DNA from: Hippopus hippopus
Lineage: Eukaryota; Mollusca; Bivalvia; Cardiida; Cardiidae
Length of the DNA stretch: 64,000 bases
Direction of reading: 5' to 3'
NCBI GenBank assembly: GCA_946811185.2
Contig: OX328108.1
Span: forward strand, 38,252,493 to 38,316,492
The notes beneath the pieces are model-generated. The model saw only the letters and a program-made list of their open reading frames with translations. It was not told where the DNA came from and did no database searches. Both the position numbers and the translations under genes were made by a program. How positions within the stretch are numbered: position 1 is the first letter of the stretch; each line of letters opens with the position of its first letter. Positions 43,550 through 53,885 of the stretch are shown in pieces.

Positions 43550-43782
43550 TTAACTCTTTACCAAACGACAAAATATTAAACAGGTCCAAATTGAAATCAC
43601 TTGCAGACGACAAAATAAAGTTAAATTTTTCAAAAATGGAAATTTGTTTCCAGCAGAGTAGAAAACAGTGTGGTAAAAGGAGAAAATGCTGGCTACCAGC
43701 ATTATCTCCTTTTCCTACAATGTTTTTAAAAGGCTTCTGTCTCAGGGTCGTAAAAACTAGGGATTGATTGGTAAAGGGTTAA
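43550..43782. mobile_element. TTAA hairpin MITE nested in the Kolobok-like element (1)
   Basis: Both TTAA sites are present (43550-43553 and 43779-43782). Ends CTCTTTACCAAACGAC and GATTGGTAAAGGG. The core GGAGAAAATGCTGGCTACCA and its complement form a near-perfect hairpin at 43664-43726. Orientation is opposite to the 24945 copy. Confidence 0.85.
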
Positions 43783-43895
43783 ATATAAATCCCACACATT
43801 GGGCACGAGTTCTGGTTTAGTTCCCAGGAAGCAGTATCTGAAGAGATTAGTACGAGTTGTATGAATTTGTTTCTCAAGAGATGTAAAATACATGT

Positions 43896-44130
43896 TTAAA
43901 TTGTTACCAAACGTCAAATTTATTGACTCAACCGAATTGAAAGCATTTGGAATCAACAAATTAAATTTTACTCACATGTTTGGACTTGTCTTTAATGGGG
44001 TAGAAAACATTGTAGAAAAAGGAGAAAATACTGGTTACCAGCATTTTCTCCTTTACCTACAATGTTTTCAAAAGGTTTTTCTTTCTTCATCAGGGTCGTT
44101 AAAACAAAGGATTGTTTGGTAAAGGGTTAA
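43896..44130. mobile_element. TTAA hairpin MITE nested in the Kolobok-like element (2)
   Basis: TTAA at 43896-43899 and 44127-44130. Right end TTGTTTGGTAAAGGG. The hairpin centred near 44034 has arms around AAAACATTGTAGAAAAAGGA with two or three mismatches. Same orientation as the copy 114 bp to the left. Confidence 0.85.
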
Positions 44131-44238
44131 ACTAAGTTAAACTAAATTCCAATAAACAATCACATTTTATCGGTCATATTTAAATGCTGTGGATTTGAAA
44201 TATTCTAATTTTTTTTACCATTTGGGTTAGGGTTAGGC

Positions 44239-44464
44239 TAAACCCTTACACAGATGGCAAAACTTTAGACTTGTCCACTCCACACCGTAAGTATTTGCAG
44301 ACCACAGATCAAATGTGGCCTTGACAATAGGTTTGAGGGTAGAAAATATTGTAGGAAAAGAAGATAACTCTGGGTATCAGGACTTATTCCTTTTTTCACC
44401 CTGTCCTCAAAAGCCTTCTCCATTAGGGTGGTTGAAGGTCAGAATTTTGAGGTAAAAGGTAAAA
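44239..44464. mobile_element. TTAA hairpin MITE, degraded, nested (3)
   Basis: Left end TAAACCCTTACACAG, right end TTTTGAGGTAAAAGGTAAA. The hairpin near 44330-44400 is visible (GAAAATATTGTAGGAAAAG against TTCCTTTTTTCACCCTGTCC) but poor. Both target sites have mutated. Confidence 0.6.
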
Positions 44465-45184
44465 GAATTGGTGTGTGAGCCTGGTCAAAAACATTCTGTT
44501 TCCTAATTTAAAAAAATGTGTTATTTTTAATTTCCTCACTCTTGTCTGATTATCAGAGAAAATGACCTGTGTCAAATGTGCAATTTCAAAATTTTCATAC
44601 TGACATGTTCAAAACACTTTTCTCAGTAGCCTGGCTAGAAGACATAATATGGATAGGAACAAGGAAATATCCACAAATCAAAATTGTATAGATATAATTC
44701 AAAATTTGTTCAAAATGCATTACACAAACATTACAGTGTAAAGGGGTGAGATATGCAAATGTTATGTAACCATTTCCTGTATTGTTTCAACTGGTCGGTG
44801 ATGGATTAACATTTATGACCATGACTAGGGGTAGCCAGATACTGACTTAAGCCTTTACCATACAAACCCTAGATCTAGTTTCCAATACCCAAAGAAAGAG
44901 TGTTTGAAAAACAGTGTGGGAAGAAAACGATGTTTGCTGTTCAAAGAATGATTATTATCCCTTGAAAGTTTACATCATTTGAACAATGTCGACTTTGTCA
45001 TTTGCAAAATTTATGTTATGAATTTGGATGAATCTATAATTTTGTTAAATGTTGAAATCATTTGGAAACGGGAAAAAACGGTAGCAATTTCTCCTTTGTC
45101 CAGAATGAAGCGATAATGTAGAAAAGGGTAAAATAGTACGAATAACAATTCATGTATTCCAATTTCGAGAAAAAAAGAAATTAC

Positions 45185-45561
45185 CTACTTCATGTTGGGT
45201 TTTCTTTTTGGAAATTGCCGTTGCGGAATGTCTGTCTTTCGGAGTTTCGGTTTAAGGCCTATCTCCTTTCGACTCGGAGTTTCGAATAATGTCGGCACAG
45301 CGTCAGGTTTTAACCGCAGCCTAAAATTCCTATAACCAACTTCTTTTGCGAGTTTTGGACTTATTAAGAACTGACTGTCATCGAAGTATTTCAGACACAA
45401 TTTCAAATGAACCGATGGCAAAAAATCTGTCGTTACTGTCCGGCCCCGGTTTAAACGTTCAATCCATAGTTTCCTCCTTTTTAATTCCTTCGGAAATTTG
45501 AACATACTAATTCTATCAGTTCCGAATCGTTGTTGCAGCCATAGGCTGCACAATTTACCAT
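45185..45561 (-). pseudogene. THAP-domain protein remnant, frameshifted
   Basis: From ATG 45559-45561 (minus) the frame begins MVNCAAYGCNN, the C-x4-C start of a THAP zinc finger. A one-base loss near 45526 shifts the frame, which then runs RISMFKFPKEL, LWIERLNR, LCLKYFDDSQF, and RLKPDAVPTLF to a stop at 45185. These match the THAP order: FxFP box, W, C-x2-H, and the C-terminal AVPTIF box. The second zinc pair is damaged, with Tyr where the His belongs (CLKY; one C-to-T change from CAC). The tail is basic (KLRKTDIPQRQF). THAP domains bind DNA in several transposases, including P, Kolobok and related groups. The lost ligand and frameshift make it non-functional unless the shift is an assembly error. 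Confidence 0.8.
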
Positions 45562-45661
45562 TTGTTCGGCTCAATTCTCAGTTAATACACAGATATCTGC
45601 ATACAATCATCCGCGTTCCTACTGTATGTCTACTGACGGTATACACAGACTCACTCGACAA

Positions 45662-45669
45662 TGACGTCA
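45662..45669. promoter_or_regulatory. CRE-like TGACGTCA, right
   Basis: Full CRE palindrome about 100 bp upstream of the THAP start on the minus strand, 10 bp from the inverted GGGAGATAAGC. It mirrors the left-hand site, consistent with paired promoters at the two ends of one element. Confidence 0.5.
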
Positions 45670-45878
45670 CACATGCACGGGAGATAAGCGAATCAGGGGA
45701 AGTAAGCCATGTACCATTTTTAGGGCCGTATATCAGCGTGACAATTCGGCCGTGGTTTATGGCATGTTACAGGGTGGTATTTATGAAAAATGGCGGACAC
45801 ATGTTTAACTGACATCATTTGCAGCTGATTAAAGGAAAAAAACAATCTGGTCAAAATATTTTAGGATTTGCCCTTTAA

Positions 45879-47099
45879 GCACGACACTTCAGAGCCCTAG
45901 TCTAGTACTACTGAAACCCAGACATACATAAATAAGCTAGCTGTAGCAGTTATATGACTGAAATAAGGTTGAAAGCAACATTAAAGGCCCAGTAAAGGCC
46001 AAAATATCAAAGCAGTTGTCAAAATACATATAAATTATGGAAAATATCGTGGAGATGACAGTTTCTTATCGTGTGGTCGGGCTATACGTTAGTCACAGGC
46101 AGAAAAAAGAATTTTAAAATCAGTAAACAAAAGACACAGCTACCTGGCAGGTTTTAACCTAGTTTTGAAATTAATTAACTAACACTTGGACCGACCGTAC
46201 AATGACAGGTCGTCATCTTCACAATAAATTTCCATACTTTTAAATTATATAAATTTAAATGCATTTAAACACACGATTTGTTTACATTTGGCCTTTATTG
46301 TTACTTGAAACACCATTCAATTAATCAAAATTTAATGTGGATCTAACATTGGCCTCCTGCAAGGTTAACCTTTATCTGACATTTCTGTCAGCCTCACAAA
46401 ATGTAGCTCATAAGTTTTTTAAAACATTGGTAGGCAAACAGATTCTTTTTTTTCATTCTCACCAAAGTCATTTTTCCCCTTTCCATAACACCATAAAGGA
46501 TACAATGTGTTTTAACTAAGGTAAGTGTGGCTATATTATCCCATTTTGAGAGATGTTCAGAAAAACTTTTGAAACAACTTATCTAATTGGCTGAGCTTTA
46601 TTTATTTAGCTGTACTAAAAATCAAGGGTTTTCAGAAGGACTAGTGAAGATGGTTTTTGTCTGAGATTATGCTTTAAGTCAGATTGAAAATATTAACAGC
46701 TCACCCTAGGGTTTGTAAACATGTGAGCTTAAATAGATACACTAAACAAGATGACTATATTTTCCTTTACCATATTTTAAACATTTCTAAAATCATTATT
46801 AATCATCATAATGCAAGACTCTTTTGAAATACTGAAACTTCTGTAATCAGACATCAAGGTTTTGATTTTTAAAACAGCATTTTACAAATCTTGTCGGACT
46901 ATAAAGACGACACTTTCTAAACTTTTATATTGTGGGTATAATCATATAGACAATTCAAATCTAAAATAGTGTGCCTATAGGAGTGGAATTTTACTATGTT
47001 AGGTGGTCTGAACTTAATCTGCTCTTGCTACAAAGGAAGCAAACTGTCCTCATTCTGAAGTATAAAGCATGTATTGTTTTGAAACTAGTATGATATAGT
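45879..47099. other. No recognisable gene
   Basis: AT-rich. A degraded SINE-tail-like phrase (GACTGAAATAAGGTTGAAAG) lies at 45957-45976. TTAAAGGCCCAGTAAAGGCC at 45982 and a TTTGGCCTTTATTG at 46290 could be remnants of inverted ends, but internal structure is not clear. Nothing else supported. Confidence 0.35.
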
Positions 47100-47327
47100 T
47101 TAAACCCTTACAAAACAATCCTGACTTTGAACGACCCTAAGGAAGAAGGCTTTTAAAAAGAATTTGGGAATATGAGAAAAAGCTGGTAACCAGCATTTTC
47201 CTTTTCCCACAATGTCTTCAGACCTTCCAAAACTAAAATTCATTTTTTTGAGTCACATTTATTCTGTTATCAGCAAATGCTTTCCATTTGGACAAGTCTC
47301 AAACTTTGTTTTGTGGTAAAGAGTTAA
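47100..47327. mobile_element. TTAA hairpin MITE
   Basis: TTAA at 47100-47103 and 47324-47327. Left ACCCTTACAAAACAATCC, right TTTTGTGGTAAAGAG. Core AAAAGCTGGTAACCAGC with flanking arms; one arm has lost TCT in the TTTTCTCC box. Confidence 0.8.
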
Positions 47328-48331
47328 AAAAACACTGGAGTTCTCTCAGGGAAATAGAAACAATGGCTTTTTGTATGTAATTTCTTACTGAAAGCACATT
47401 ATCCTTTCCATGACTCTAACACCTAGGAATCCCTTCAAGGGTTCTTCCTTATTACTACACAACTTGAAACTATTAATTTCAAAATGAAATACAAAATCAA
47501 ACTAGACACAACAATTTGATTGTTCAGATACAATGATTTCTTCTTTCTGTTAAAAAGAAAATTCTTGGTTTTATTTCTGACTTAAAAAAATGTTATATGT
47601 AATTATCTGAAAGGTGAACACTAAATGGTGCGTTTAGTATTTTCTAAGATTTAGGCCATGTGTAAGTCATGAATATTGAATATACCTTCCTTCCGTTACA
47701 TAAATGAAAATTCACCTTGTATCATCATAAAGACACAAGTCAAGAAATAATGATTTCACAAAAGAAAAGTAAGGTTAACTCATGCACTGCCACAAAACAT
47801 GAAATTAATTGTAACTACCTTCAAGAATAATTTGATGTTTGACTGATTTCTGGTGGTTACATTAGTTTCAACACTGTGTCAGTCTTACAGTGACAGCAAC
47901 CCATTTATTTGTGTACGGCTTGGATTTTACTAGGGCTTGGCTGATTCTACGCAGTGTCTTGTCTATAGGCACTCCTACAAAATCCTGGCAACTATATGAG
48001 GATAAAACCCGGGATAACCCATCCGACACCTTCACCAATCAGCCACAGTCTCACAGTACCTCACTAAATAAATGAACAAGATTATGTCATTTCACCGCTA
48101 TATTGGTGCAAATAAAAAAAAAAAAAAAAAACATAGGCTGTATAGGTTCAAGCTTAAACCCCATATTCTGCATAGTCTGAACTTAAATTATCATTCAGTT
48201 TCAAAAAAAAAAAAAAAAACTGGTGTTACACTTAACTATAATCAAAGGACTGAAAGTCCTGAAAAGCGGATTTGTTGAACAGTTCCAAGGTATGATTTGA
48301 TGTAAGAAAATTAAAATCTTTTATCACATGT
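47328..48331. other. No recognisable feature
   Basis: AT-rich sequence with two long poly-A runs (48114-48130 and 48202-48220). Short open frames at 47890-48278 lack any motif. Nothing else seen. Confidence 0.35.
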
Positions 48332-49957
48332 AGGGTCAATCCGGGTAAATACGGACGATTTTTACAAAGCTCACTTCGCTAGTCAAGTACCTCTCACAGT
48401 TTGAAAGCCATGACCCCTAAAACCTATGTGTTAATATTTCAAGACTTTCCTCTTTGATATTTTCGCTAGACTGTATAGTTTACTCCGTCCAAAATATTGC
48501 AAAAATGCAGTTGAAGTTATTTAGTTAAATCCGGGTAAATACGGACATGTGGGGTGAAGTACGGACACAGACTGGAAAATTACGGACACCTGACTTTAAA
48601 TGGATGAAATACGGAATTGCTCGGTACAATCTATTTCGTCTGTTGCCATTATGTTTTCAAAAGAATAATACTGCCAAAACCTAATGAAACAATGGATTGA
48701 GTGTGGCCTAAACGGATGATAATAGCAATAGATCTAACACGACCTGCACAAAGACAGGATAACAGGTACAAGATGCAGTGAAATGAAAGATCATTCCTTT
48801 AGGCTATATCGGTAGTGCTCAATATGTTTATTTTCGGAATAGTATCGGATTCTACTTTATTATCCAAATCGCCCGACTCTAGATCGTGTTCCGACTGGAG
48901 CTATCAGTTAACTCTATAGATATCATCCTTTTCAAATATTTGATAAACATGAATTCTGTAGCACAGAAGATATACTTTTTTGTAAGTGTCCGTAATTTTA
49001 CAGTGTGTTCAAATGACTGGTTTAATACGGACACTTGTCTTTTTCTTCTTTATTTCTGCTAATGTGTATTTTGCCGTTATTTTGATGATTTCTTTGTTTT
49101 CTTCAATAATTTGTCTTAGCTTTTAGTACCTTTACGGCTTAGTGTAAAATTTCTATGATTCGTGAAAGCGTTCAAGTACCTGTCAGAGTTGTAGAGCAAA
49201 ACTTTAAATTCAAGCACGGTTGAGAAAGGGCGAATCACGTGTGACCTTAAATTTGCTTGCATCATCACATAAACTTAATCGTCATCAAAAATAGCACACT
49301 GACACAGACATAAGATGGAAGTGCTATAAATAGACTGCAGCAGGGATATTGGGAGTGAAAATACGCTCGGGGATTTTCCGAAATGTAGCGTGTGTCCGTA
49401 ATTGGAGAGGTCATCAGACCTCTCCAACAGTGGTGAGTTTAAAAGGCAGACTGCCACAGAAGTTGTTAGTTAAATCCATTTTTCTTGCGAAATTGTTCTG
49501 ATACACAGTCTGTTTCATCATGGTTTTATAAATAAAGCGAAGTCAAAAAACCGAAACAGGAAATATACGTGGTTTCTTTTTATATGACGAATTTCAGAAA
49601 AGATTTATATTAATTTGCCATGGCTGCAAATGACCTCTTAAATAATTGTAATTTTTCATTAAGCAAATAAATCTAAGCAGAAGAAAAAATAAGAAGAATT
49701 TCGTTAAAAAAGAGAAAGAAACCGCTGGACAAGATCATGCGACTTGAAAAGGCTGCAAGAAGGTCAAATGACCGTCATGTAAAGCATATCAGGTTTCTAC
49801 GCGGCGGCTTTTTTACTTGTTTGTTTACATGTACCAAATTGTATTGAAATTAAAAGCCAATAAACTATTTGAAAACATTGATGCTGACCTCTCCTGGCTT
49901 CTTTTTTAAAGAAGCCAACTTGTTATACCTCTGTCCGTATTTACCCGGATTGACCCT
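48332..49957. mobile_element. 1.63-kb element with perfect 25-bp TIRs
   Basis: AGGGTCAATCCGGGTAAATA plus CGGAC at 48332-48356 is matched exactly in inverted orientation at 49933-49957. The word TACGGAC or its complement recurs near both ends (about 48539, 48559, 48582 and 48610 on the left; 48988, 49025, 49395 and 49933 towards the right), like subterminal transposase-binding repeats. At 48531-48550 almost the whole terminal sequence (AATCCGGGTAAATACGGAC) is repeated directly. The inside has no transposase frame. A GGAGAGGTC hairpin lies at 49404-49425 and another, GGCTTCTTTTTTAAAGAAGC, at 49897-49917. Flanks show no clean target duplication, so the superfamily stays open. Confidence 0.8.
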
Positions 49958-50528
49958 CATACATGTAGATCTATAAAATGTAAACAATAAATAGATTGAG
50001 CAAGGACAATGGAAGTCGAAGTTGTTCTACCAAGTGTGCTGTACAGCAACTGTTATTTTACAACTTTTTTAGAGTAGTAATTTAATCCGAAGTATACAGT
50101 GTTTAAAAAAAAGTGAAGTTGTGGTGTACTAGCTAAAACTTGAAGTAGGATAGTTAGTGTGCAAACATGCACACATGACAGTATGTGGTTTACATCAAAC
50201 CGATAACATTGTACGATCTTGAAAAAAAAATATTTTTCAAGGCTAACATCAGCATAAACTGAAGAAGTTTTAGAGATAATTATGGTTCTATATAAAAGGT
50301 CTGTCTAATTTACACTTGTTTATTTCTTCAGAAATCTAAGATCCTTCTAAAGCTTTCAAAGTCATTCAAACATTTAGCATTTTTTTGTAGCAGAATGGTG
50401 TAGTGTAGCTACATGTAAACATACCCGAAAGTACAAACACGTTGAAATAAACCAAGTTGGATTTATATAAATAAAAATTATTTGAAAAATATATAAAACA
50501 CTTCAGTTATTGATGAGTAAGATTAAAA
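49958..50528. other. No recognisable feature
   Basis: AT-rich DNA between two mobile elements. I see no repeat structure or coding signal. Confidence 0.35.
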
Positions 50529-51660
50529 ACAAGAGGGCCATGATGGCCCTGTATAGCTCCACTGGCTTTTTAACCCTTTACCACACAAATCGAAGTGTTA
50601 ATGACCCTGAAAGAAAAGGCTTTCAAAAACATCATCAGAAAAGGACAACATGTTGTTAGCCAGTATTTTCTCCTTTTCCCACAACGTTTCCTAACCTATC
50701 AAAGACAGAAATAGTCATTTAAGCTACATTCAATTTGTCTTTTTGCAATGGCTTTAAACTTGGTAAAGTAAAAAAAAAATGTCATTTCTTAAAGAGTAAA
50801 ATTAACGTATTATGTGCTTAATTGGCATTGACAGAGTCATACAGCATAAAAAGTCTGTATGGTAATAAACTTACTTTGAAAACATAACCTACACCCCGCC
50901 CGTCAAACAAAAACAGTCGTATCTTTTTAAATGCAAAGATAATGTCAGTGAATACAAGCAGGTTCATTCATTAGCATGAAAGGTAAAGTTCTGAAAAAAT
51001 TTGAGTGATAGAAACCTTACTTTAAATTAAACATTCCATTCATGTGAGCATAACCATTAGCATCAAAATAAAACAGAACATTTCCTCTCCAAAAAACTTG
51101 AATAACAAACTCCAATAATGTATAAGTGCAGTTTGATAATCAAGGGAGGTAAATAGTAACAAACTTTATCTTGTATAACAGGAGTTATTTTCCTTGATTA
51201 CTATTTTAAATTACAGTCACTATATAAGCCCATGTAAAACTTGTGATCTCCGGGGCAGAGCCAATTTTGACCCCAGGGCTATAATATGAAGGAATTTGAT
51301 AGAGGTCCATTAGATAAAGCTACATGCCAAATTTGGTAGCCCTGGGCCTTATGGTTTCAGACAAGAAGATTTTCAAAGATGTTCAATATTTTTCAGTTTT
51401 GTTGCCATGGCAACCAGAGTTTTCGAAGGAATCAAATTCTTTCAAGAAATTCAAAAGAGGACCATGGCAGGATCATTTCTGTGAAGCTTCATCAAATTTG
51501 GATAGGTAGTTTCAGAGAAGTTTGAAAAAAAAGTTAACGCACGCAAGCACGGACGGACGGACGGACGGACGCACGCACGCACGCACGGACGGACGGACGG
51601 ACGCACGACGGACACCGGGCCATGACATAAGCCCGCTGGCCTTCGGCCAGTGGAACTAAA
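50529..51660. mobile_element. Helentron-like element, CTCCACTGGC family (copy 2)
   Basis: AACAAGAGGGCCATGATGGC at 50530 is followed by TAGCTCCACTGGC. It is collinear with 20660-21772 through the nested hairpin MITE (50571-50803), GGTAATAAACTTACT, CAGTTTTGTTGCCATGGCAA and CAAATTTGGATAGG. It ends with a GGAC/GCAC microsatellite (51548-51610) and the hairpin CTGGCCTTCGGCCAG. Sequence similarity to copy 1 is high, by eye around 88-90 percent. No protein is encoded. Confidence 0.75.
51548..51612. repeat. (GGAC)n/(GCAC)n microsatellite
   Basis: ACGGACGGACGGACGGACGC alternates with ACGCACGCACGCACGCACGG. It is expanded compared with the same position in copy 1 (21703-21731), where only one or two units exist. 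A minus-strand frame through it gives an arginine/valine repeat that is not a gene. Confidence 0.95.
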
Positions 51661-51811
51661 AACTACAAAATAAGACAGTTTTTGCCTCAAGGACAAATGA
51701 TCATGAAAATTCTGTAAAAACAAAGTTTGAAGGTCTACAATTGTCAATCAGTTTTAGCAAACATAAAAAAATTTAATCAAAGAGTGCAATAAATTGCTAC
51801 TTACACATGTG

Positions 51812-53388
51812 TGCAATTTGAAATTTTTGCACCTTATTGTTGAACTCTTGACAAGGGGACAAAATTTTTGCCTGTCCAAAATTAAAACCAACTATTCAGA
51901 TTTTCATACTCTCACCAAACTAAGAAATGACTTATCACTGAATTATAGCTGGAAAATGTTTGTTAAAGAACTAAGATAAGATTTAGAAAAAAATAACTGG
52001 TATTTCCTCAATGAGCTACATAGCCTCTATGGGTATTATTAGATTTCATGTCAACAACATGCACGGTTGACAAGGATTCATATTCAAATAAGTATCCAGA
52101 AGTTATATCTGGTGTAATAAAAATGAACAGAGTGACCTATTGTTAAAGTACAATTTCATTATCAAACGCCCAAAAGTGCATCATTTTACTGAATTTAACC
52201 GTACACTTTATGAAAATGGAATATTTTTCTGAAAGTATTTATTTGCCTTTTACAAAAAATTTTGATTTGTGATATAAACACTAAATAACTCCATATTAAG
52301 AGCATTAACAAACAATTTAATAAATATGACTCAGATTATGTGGTTTGTATTTGAAAAGGTTAGAAAAAATTCTAGAACAAAAAAAGAAAAGTAATACTGA
52401 TGTCTTGTTTTCCAACAATGTTTTCATGAGCCCTTTTACACAGGACTCATAAAACACAGGAATTATTGCGTGTTAAAGGGCTAAAAAAAGAAAAATCCTC
52501 AAAAATTCTCCCAATTTAACTTTGTATGACACAAAATTCAAGGGTCAAATACAGGTCATGTTTGGACAAACCATAAGGCATTCCAAATACTGATTATATG
52601 TATCTGTAACAGTTCTGCTAAATAGCCCCCCAAGGCTAAGCCTGAACCCAGAATCTTCAGGTCCCAAGTCGAACGGTCGACCACATTGCTACAAAAGCTA
52701 GCTCTATAGCAAGACAGTATAAGTATCCCCTTATACAAACACAATTTACATCAATCTGTGGCATAGATCAGCATACAACATATCCATATCTGGTCATGGC
52801 ATCCGACAACTGGATCTTTGGTTAGGGTTTATCTTAACATTTAAAAGTGTAAATACCAAACACTCTGTGTTAATAATCCTGAAGGAAATAGGCAATTGAA
52901 AGCATTATGAGACAAAGACAAAATTCTGGTAAGCAGTATTTTAAGGAAATAGGCAATTGAAAGCATTATAGGACAAAGACAAAATTCTGGTTAGCAATAT
53001 CTTTTTTTAAGTATTTTCTCTTGTTCCAATATTGTTTTCAATTATACGAGTGGACTTCAGTTCATTTACAGGTATCATTTTCTGTTGTCTGCAGATGCAT
53101 TTAACTCTTTCCATACTATAGGCAACACCAGAAGCTTTTGTGGACAGTGTAGATCAAGATCAGACTGCATGGAACATGCAGTCTGATCTCTGATCTCCAC
53201 TGTTCACTGCTATATTGTAGATTATGACCCAATTGTTTCTTGATCTTGCAGAAGAAATGTATTTTTAGCCTTTGAGACAATGCAATTAATTTGTTTAGTA
53301 GTGAAAGAGTTAAAGTGCCTAAAACTTGTCATATGGGAAAGGAATCAACAATGAAATGGCATCAATTTGATTACCATATTTGATTAAA
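51812..53388. repeat. 1.3-kb segmental duplication, copy 2
   Basis: Partner of 40738-42074. It differs by small indels, by a 50-60-bp internal tandem duplication at 52880-52995 (AGGAAATAGGCAATTGAAAG occurs twice), and by a MITE inserted at 53101-53313. The right edge (GATTACCATATTTGATTAAA) is cut by the next AACAAGAGGG-headed element. Confidence 0.85.
53101..53313. mobile_element. TTAA MITE, GATCAGACTGCA subtype, with empty site in paralogue
   Basis: TTAA at 53101-53104 then CTCTTTCCATACTATAGG; right end TAGTAGTGAAAGAG then TTAA at 53310-53313. The centre is the hairpin GATCAGACTGCATGGAAC ATGCAGTCTGATC. The other copy of the host duplication has ACATTTAAAG with a single TTAA (41995-41998) at this exact point and no MITE, so this is a precise insertion with a TTAA duplication. 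213 bp, non-coding. Confidence 0.92.
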
Positions 53389-53885
53389 CAAGAGGGTCAT
53401 GATGGCCTTGTATCGTTCCACTGGCTTAACAGTAAAAACATTACAGGCGAAACATTACAATTCTTGGCCAGTTGGTTTCAAACTTGAAGACATACAATTT
53501 TTTTCAATACAATCCTACGAGAAAGTTATGACTCCTGGGTAAAGCCATTTTTGACCACAAAGTTATAGTTATTTGAATCCTGGTGGGTAAAGCCTCATGC
53601 TAAATAATACAGGTCTAGAATATGTGGTTATAACAAAGATTTTCAAAGTTTCCTCAATAAAAGGCCCTGTAAAACATAAGACCCCCGAGACAGGGCTAAA
53701 TTTAGTAGCCCTAGGTCTCATTATGGTTAGTAACAAGAGTATTTATGAAGTTTTCACCACAAAAGCCCATGTAAAACTTGTGACTCCTGGTGTTGGGACA
53801 AACATGAGCCTATGGCTATATAATCTGGGCCCTCTTGGTAGAGGCCAACTAGATAAAGCTACATGCAAAATTGGAAACGTACGGA
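53389..53885. mobile_element. Helentron-like element, diverged, right end missing
   Basis: Head AACAAGAGGGTCATGATGGC then TATCGTTCCACTGGC. The interior shares only some phrases with the copies at 20.66 and 50.53 kb (TAGATAAAGCTACATGC at 53850-53866; GCCATTTTTGACC). It lacks the GGAC-rich stretch and the tail hairpin, because the sequence switches at about 53880-53890 into the truncated 3' side of the minus-strand LINE. Confidence 0.6.

Larger units (their letters stand above)
42240..45874. mobile_element. TTAA-bounded transposon with convergent gene remnants (Kolobok-like)
   Basis: TTAA at 42236-42239 is followed by AGGGCAAATC, and GATTTGCCCT (45865-45874) is followed by TTAA (45875-45878), giving a perfect 10-bp terminal inverted repeat with a TTAA duplication. 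Further in, both ends repeat in inverted orientation GCTTATCTCCC (42386-42396; complement at 45679-45689) and TGACGTCA (42424-42431; 45662-45669). The left gene remnant reads rightward from 42451 and the THAP-like gene leftward from 45561. TTAA target sites with a THAP-type protein are features of the Kolobok superfamily, so I infer that group; piggyBac also uses TTAA but lacks THAP. At least three hairpin MITEs are nested inside, and no DDE catalytic region is visible, so it is not autonomous now. Confidence 0.7.

Noticed and set aside
45982..46305. Possible TTAA element with AAAGGCC ends
   Set aside because: Only short GGCCTTTA/TAAAGGCC phrases face each other; further pairing and a second TTAA are missing.
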